From NCBI GenBank assembly GCA_035525015.1, contig DATLFC010000219.1:1-9816 (forward strand): a DNA stretch of 9,816 bases. The letters run 5' to 3'. The position numbers and the translations under genes are program-made. Shown here piece by piece: positions 5,979 through 9,816 of this stretch; position 1 is the stretch's first letter; every line of letters begins with the position of its first letter. Source of the stretch: DATLEX01 sp035525015 (lineage in GTDB: Bacteria; Acidobacteriota; Thermoanaerobaculia; Gp7-AA8). The notes under the pieces were generated by a model. It was not told the DNA's origin and searched no databases. It worked only from the letters and a program-made list of their open reading frames with translations.

Positions 5979-6032
5979 ACTGATGTTGCAGCGGCGCGAA
6001 TCGGAAGTAATTGCGGATTCAACGGGAGACAC

Positions 6033-7181
6033 ATGACTGCGCGGGTGTTGGCGGTAACGATCCTTTTGACGGCCGTTCCTCTCTTCGGCCGGGCCTCCGA
6101 CCTTCAGGAGAAGCCCGAAGCAACCGTACTCTGCTACCACATCATCGAATCGCCGCAGGACGAGCGGATGGAGATCAGCCGGGAGCGCTTCCGGCAGCAC
6201 CTCCAGTATCTCGAGATGACGGGATACAACGTCATCCCCCTCCGCCACCTCTATGAATACGTGGCCGGCGAGCGCGAATCGATTCCCCCCAACTCCGTCG
6301 TGATCACGATCGACGACGGATGGGCCAGCGCCTACACGCAGGCGTTCCCCGAGCTGCAGAAGCGGAACTTCCCCTTCACGCTGTTCATCTATCCCAGGAT
6401 CATCGGCAAGACTTCGCTGTCCCTCACCTGGGATCAGGTCCGGGAGATGGCGGATGCCGGCGTCGACATCCAGAGCCACTCGCTCTCACATCCGTTCCTG
6501 ACGCGGGGACGGAACCCTGAATTCGATGATCTGCAGTACGCCGGCTGGCTGCACCGCGAGCTGGCCGAGAGCAAGCGGATCATCGAGGAGCGGACCGGCA
6601 AGCCGGTCGACTTCCTCGCCTATCCCTACGGCGACTACGACACGCGGGTGGCGCGCATGGCCGAGAAGGCCGGTTACCTGGCGGCGTTGACGTGCAACTT
6701 CGGCCGCGTGAAAGCGGGAAGCGATCCGCTGCGGATGAAACGGTTCGTGATCGACAAGCAGATGACGTTCGCCGACTTCCGCAGCTACCTTGGCGCCGGC
6801 AACATCCAGCTCGCCGACGTGAACCCGAGGGGCGATCTGGACGAGCCGGCCCGGATCGTGTCGGCGCGCATCCCCAATCACGAACAGCTCGACCCCGCCT
6901 CGGTCGGTCTGGCGGTGCTGTCGCTCGGAAGCGTCGCTCCCTACTCGTACGATCCGGCCACAGGATCCGTGTCGCTGGTCATCAACGAGCCGCCCGAAGA
7001 GCTGCTCGGCAAATCGCACCAGGCGCTCGTCTGGGCCCGGCATGCCAGAACGGGAAAACGGGTCGAAGCATCGTGGTCGTTCCGCTTCATCGAACCGGAG
7101 CCGGAACCGGCCGAGGCCGCGACCGCTCTCACCGCCCGCGCGCCCGTCCTCGGCGGGGGGCCGACGGCGAACGAGCGGTAG
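6033..7181 (+). CDS. secreted polysaccharide deacetylase (NodB/CE4) with C-terminal accessory domain
   Basis: This 382-residue protein should remove acetyl groups from an amino-sugar polymer such as peptidoglycan or a poly-GlcNAc-type exopolysaccharide, outside the cytoplasmic membrane. Residues 1-21 are a signal peptide (VLAVTILLTAVPLFG core). The NodB domain runs from about 30 to 250. VLCYHII (32-38) is its first strand, and TIDDG (92-96) supplies catalytic and metal-binding aspartates. SHSLSHP (148-154) gives metal-binding His149 and His153, and YPYGDYD (197-203) and RMKRF (234-238) fill the later motifs. This pattern resembles PgaB-like N-terminal domains. The remaining 130 residues form a beta-rich segment (SARIPNHEQ to EASWSFRFIEP) ending in a Glu-Pro run and a low-complexity tail, not recognised. 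The ATG at 6033 has GGGAG 5 bases upstream and begins the signal peptide. The open frame from 5889 lacks both. It ends 1 base from the convergent yhbY. Confidence 0.92.
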   Translation: MTARVLAVTILLTAVPLFGRASDLQEKPEATVLCYHIIESPQDERMEISRERFRQHLQYLEMTGYNVIPLRHLYEYVAGERESIPPNSVVITIDDGWASAYTQAFPELQKRNFPFTLFIYPRIIGKTSLSLTWDQVREMADAGVDIQSHSLSHPFLTRGRNPEFDDLQYAGWLHRELAESKRIIEERTGKPVDFLAYPYGDYDTRVARMAEKAGYLAALTCNFGRVKAGSDPLRMKRFVIDKQMTFADFRSYLGAGNIQLADVNPRGDLDEPARIVSARIPNHEQLDPASVGLAVLSLGSVAPYSYDPATGSVSLVINEPPEELLGKSHQALVWARHARTGKRVEASWSFRFIEPEPEPAEAATALTARAPVLGGGPTANER

Positions 7182-7182
7182 C

Positions 7183-7476
7183 TCACTTCGGCAACTTGAT
7201 CGCCGGCTTCTCATCACGCGGCCGGTAAAGAATGGCCACTTTCCCCACGATTCCGGCGACGCTCGCGTCCGCTGCCGCGGCGAGGCTCGCTGCCAGGCTC
7301 TCCCGCTCGGCGGCGCCGCCGGCGTCCAATCGCACCTTGATCAGCTCGTGGGCGGCGAGCGACTTTTTCGTCTCCCCGACGACGGCGGCGCTGACGCCTC
7401 CTTTCCCGACACGGACGACAGGGGCAAGGGGATGAGCGAGGCCTTTGAGGAACTGGCGCTGTTTCGGTGTCAACAC
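7183..7476 (-). CDS. yhbY: YhbY-family ribosome assembly RNA-binding protein
   Basis: This 97-residue protein is one CRS1/YhbY (CRM) domain, which binds pre-50S ribosomal RNA during large-subunit assembly. It begins LTPKQRQFLKGLAHPLAPVVRVGKGG (2-27), where GKGG (24-27) is the RNA-contacting loop of the family. ELIKVRLDAGG (44-54) and GIVGKVAILYRP (75-86) are the later conserved strands. Length matches E. coli YhbY. The start is GTG at 7476, with AGGA 5 bases upstream. Its stop is 1 base from the deacetylase stop on the other strand, so the two transcripts must overlap or terminate inside coding sequence. It is divergent from the barrel protein, with 54 bases between starts. Confidence 0.95.
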   Translation of the reverse strand: MLTPKQRQFLKGLAHPLAPVVRVGKGGVSAAVVGETKKSLAAHELIKVRLDAGGAAERESLAASLAAAADASVAGIVGKVAILYRPRDEKPAIKLPK

Positions 7477-7530
7477 GACGTCCTACGATATGGCAATTTC
7501 TGTGCAGAGCGGAGTCAGCAGGAGATCTGA

Positions 7531-8271
7531 ATGAAGAAGCTCATGATTGTGACCGTTGTCCTGTTCGTGGCCGCCACGGCCGACGCGCAGTGGCAGATCC
7601 GGACCACGCCGGCGATCGTCGGCGCGCAGGATCGGACCGGCTTCAGCATCGGGCCGCGCTATTCGAATTACTCGACGGACATCGACCTCGTCATCTTCAC
7701 GATCGAGTCGGGACGGCAGCACGCCTTCGGACTGGTGGGCGAGTTCCGCAGCGGCTCGTTCGTTCTCGATTTCAACTGGGATCACGACCCGGAGAACGGC
7801 CTGCAGTTCACCGATCTGCTGCCGATCGACTTCGCGCGCTACGAACGCGATCGCGGCGAGTTCACCGTCGGCTGGGCCGCGCACCCCATCCTCGACCTGC
7901 AGGCGGGCTTCCGCATCGACACCTTCTCGCTCGGAGACTTCCGATTCGGCAATGACTTTTTCTCCGGCAACGACTTCGACCACTCGGCGATCCTCTTCGG
8001 CGTCGCCGTCCATACTCCGACGCGCCGTCCGTTCGGTGTGTATGGCAAGCTGCGCGGCTTCATCGGCAGCGTCGATTTCGGCGGCTCCGGCTTCGGAGTG
8101 CAGCTCGACTCGAGCGGCATGAGGATGGAGGGGGGTGTCGAGATCCCCATCGGAGATTCGCAGTGGACCGCCGTCCCCGGCATCGAGCTGGAGCGGTTCG
8201 AAGCGGATCCCGAAGTGCGGGTGAACACGAACCGCTTCTTCGTGAACTTCGTCTACACGTTCCCGCGATGA
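7531..8271 (+). CDS. putative outer-membrane beta-barrel protein
   Basis: A 246-residue exported protein with no family I can name. Residues 1-19 are a clear signal peptide (MKKLMIVTVVLFVAATADA, cleavage before Gln20). The mature part is almost all amphipathic beta strands separated by Gly/Asp/Asn turns: GFSIGPRYSNYS, HAFGLVGEFRSGSFVLDFNWDH, GEFTVGWAAHP, LQAGFRIDTFSLGDFRFG, FGVYGKLRGFIGSVDFGGSGFGVQLD, RMEGGVEIPIG and a last strand RFFVNFVYTFPR with aromatic residues near the C-terminus, as expected for BAM-assembled barrels. About 8-10 strands would fit this length, as in OmpA- or OmpW-sized porin-like proteins. AGGAG (7520-7524) lies 6 bases before the ATG. Role unknown: it could be a small pore or a structural protein. 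Confidence 0.85.
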   Translation: MKKLMIVTVVLFVAATADAQWQIRTTPAIVGAQDRTGFSIGPRYSNYSTDIDLVIFTIESGRQHAFGLVGEFRSGSFVLDFNWDHDPENGLQFTDLLPIDFARYERDRGEFTVGWAAHPILDLQAGFRIDTFSLGDFRFGNDFFSGNDFDHSAILFGVAVHTPTRRPFGVYGKLRGFIGSVDFGGSGFGVQLDSSGMRMEGGVEIPIGDSQWTAVPGIELERFEADPEVRVNTNRFFVNFVYTFPR

Positions 8272-8286
8272 AGGTTCGTTGTTCCA

Positions 8287-9816
8287 CTACCTGACCCGCC
8301 GCAACCTCTCGAGAAACGCATCCGGTCCCTCGAACCCGGTCAGACGCAGCGCGCGCTGCTCGCGGCCGTCGGGCCCGATGAAGACGATCGTCGGAACGCC
8401 GACTACGGACCACCTGCGGGTCAGCTCCGCCGAGGTGTCGTTGGCGAGCGTGAGATCGGCTTTGAGGCGGGTGAAGCGATCCATCTCCGCCTTGACCCTC
8501 GGATCGCTGAACGTCTTCTGGTCCAGCTCCTTACACGGAAGGCACCAGTCGGCGTAGAAATCGATGACCGCCGGCCGGTTTGAGGATGCGGCCGCCGTCA
8601 CGGCCGCGGCGTCGTACCTGTCCCAGACCACGCCGTCCGTCGCGCCGCGTGGAATCGCGAAGGCGGCGCTGGCGATCAGGAGGAGCGCAGCGCAGGCAAG
8701 GCGCATGGCCCGTCCGGCCGTACCGCGCGATGCGAAGAGGAAGATCGCGCCGACGAGGAGGCTCAACGCCACGCCCCAGCGGAAGACCTCGTCGCCGGTG
8801 AGCGGCCGGAGAAAGTAGAACGCCATCGCCACGAGCACGAACCCCATGGCCTTCTTCACCTGCACCATCCACTCCCCCGGCTTCGGCAGGACGTTCAGCA
8901 GGGCGAGGTATGGGAAGCCGAGGCCGAACGCGAGTGCGGCGAACATGACACCGCCGATGAGCGGTTTGCCGATGGCGGCGACGAGCGTGAGGAGCGAGAT
9001 CACCACCGGTCCGACGCACGGCGCGGCCACGATACCGACGAACAGACCCATCGTCGCCGCCCCGGCCATCCCCGCCCTCCCCTGCGACCGGTTGGCGATC
9101 CAGCGCGGCGGCTGGATCTCGTACGCGCCGAACATCGAGGCGGAGAGAACGAGCATCAGCAGCGCGAATCCGACGAGCACCGCCGGGCGCTGCAGCCACG
9201 CGCCGAACATCTGGCCGCCGATGGCGGCCATGACGCCGAGCGCCGAGTACATCACCACCAGCCCGAGAACGTACATCGCGGAGAGAGCGAAACGGCGCGA
9301 CCGCCGGCCGTCGCTCTGCATTGCGAAGAAGCCGAGCGTGATCGGCACGACCGGCAGCACACATGGCGTGAGGTTCAGTGCGAGGCCGCCGACGAACAGG
9401 AGGAGAAGCGTGAGCGGGAGTCCGCTCGAAGCGAACGTGCGCGACAGGCGGTCGTCTTCACGCACCGCTGCCGCGGCCGCGGCCGGGTCGTCTGGTGCGG
9501 CGGAAAGAGGCACGAAGCCGGCTCCGCTCTGCGGAGGAGGCATCACCGCATTCGCGTCGATGCCGGCGGTGGCCGTTCTCGGCGGCAGACAGACGGTGTC
9601 GTTGCAGGCCTGATAACGGAGCGACGCCCTGACGACGCTCGATCCCGGAGCGAGCGTCGCGCTGAAGGGGATCTCGATGGTGTGCTCGTAGACCGGGATC
9701 TCCTTGTCGCCGGTGAACGAGAAGGCCTGCATCCGGTGCTGCGGATACTGAACGTTCGTCAGCGTGGCCGTGGCGGGATCGAGCGTCAGCTCGGTGGGGA
9801 TCGCGTACTCGTCGAG
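8287..9816 (-). CDS. dsbD: thiol:disulfide interchange protein DsbD (N-terminus beyond right edge)
   Basis: DsbD passes electrons from cytoplasmic thioredoxin across the inner membrane to periplasmic partners (disulfide isomerase, cytochrome c maturation and peroxide-handling proteins). The 509 visible residues show all three domains. The end of the periplasmic alpha domain has the redox pair Cys71/Cys76 in YQACNDTVCLPP. The membrane beta domain has about eight spans, with Cys152 in NLTPCVLPVVP and Cys267 in AAPCVGPVV forming the electron-relay pair. The C-terminal thioredoxin-like gamma domain has YADWCLPCKE (Cys425/Cys428) and the cis-proline VGVPTIVF. The frame stays open to the window end, so the methionine at 9732 is internal: the residues before it (ELTLDPATATLTNVQYP) continue the alpha domain. 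The signal peptide and true start lie outside the window. It is convergent with the barrel gene, with 15 bases between stops and no terminator seen. Confidence 0.96.
   Translation of the reverse strand, partial: LDEYAIPTELTLDPATATLTNVQYPQHRMQAFSFTGDKEIPVYEHTIEIPFSATLAPGSSVVRASLRYQACNDTVCLPPRTATAGIDANAVMPPPQSGAGFVPLSAAPDDPAAAAAAVREDDRLSRTFASSGLPLTLLLLFVGGLALNLTPCVLPVVPITLGFFAMQSDGRRSRRFALSAMYVLGLVVMYSALGVMAAIGGQMFGAWLQRPAVLVGFALLMLVLSASMFGAYEIQPPRWIANRSQGRAGMAGAATMGLFVGIVAAPCVGPVVISLLTLVAAIGKPLIGGVMFAALAFGLGFPYLALLNVLPKPGEWMVQVKKAMGFVLVAMAFYFLRPLTGDEVFRWGVALSLLVGAIFLFASRGTAGRAMRLACAALLLIASAAFAIPRGATDGVVWDRYDAAAVTAAASSNRPAVIDFYADWCLPCKELDQKTFSDPRVKAEMDRFTRLKADLTLANDTSAELTRRWSVVGVPTIVFIGPDGREQRALRLTGFEGPDAFLERLRRVR

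Noticed and set aside
5889..6032. Upstream start of the deacetylase at 5889
   Set aside because: It would place 48 Arg/Gly-rich residues before a clear signal peptide and would run through a GC hairpin. The ATG at 6033 has a good ribosome site.
8287..9732. DsbD as a complete gene starting at 9732
   Set aside because: The frame is open to the window end, and the residues upstream continue the alpha domain, so this methionine is internal.

Overview
The window is about 9.8 kb of GC-rich bacterial chromosome with densely packed genes. A TonB-dependent receptor, a small outer-membrane barrel candidate, a DsbD-type periplasmic reductase and a secreted polysaccharide deacetylase together point to a Gram-negative (diderm) organism. 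Base composition and protein style would suit an Acidobacteriota-like or similar soil/sediment lineage. That placement is an impression, because there is no rRNA or other marker here. I see no tRNA, rRNA, CRISPR array, transposase, integrase or phage gene, and no gene-free stretch longer than 300 bases.

Layout. Bases 1-5827 are entirely on the minus strand. Read in the direction of transcription they are: a membrane-anchored TPR protein of YfgM type (5827-5114), a membrane glycosyltransferase family 2 protein (5092-3959), a ferritin-like di-iron protein (3942-3373), an unrecognised 255-residue protein (3281-2514), a 3-hydroxyacyl-CoA dehydrogenase (2499-1642), a class I SAM-dependent methyltransferase (1645-902), and the N-terminal third or so of a TonB-dependent receptor that runs off the left edge (818-1). 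The first three look like one transcription unit driven by a good sigma-70-type promoter at 5861-5889. The unknown protein, dehydrogenase and methyltransferase are very tightly spaced, with one GTGA stop/start overlap and a second possible one, and look translationally coupled. The receptor has its own strong promoter (876-905), whose -35 box contains the methyltransferase stop codon.

To the right of the divergent intergenic region 5828-6032 the order is: secreted polysaccharide deacetylase (plus, 6033-7181), YhbY ribosome-assembly protein (minus, 7476-7183), a putative outer-membrane beta-barrel protein (plus, 7531-8271), and DsbD without its N-terminus (minus, 9816-8287, running off the right edge). 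Two convergent pairs end almost on top of each other: 1 base separates deacetylase and yhbY, and 15 bases separate the barrel protein and dsbD.

How the genes fit together. Much of the window concerns the cell envelope (receptor, membrane glycosyltransferase, YfgM-like protein, deacetylase, barrel protein, DsbD), with iron storage and acyl-CoA metabolism mixed in. No single new pathway or defence-type system is evident. The most unusual local signals are a heptamer repeat plus perfect hairpin covering the TTG start of the glycosyltransferase, the uncharacterised protein coupled to the dehydrogenase and methyltransferase, and active-site substitutions in the ferritin-like protein and the dehydrogenase.
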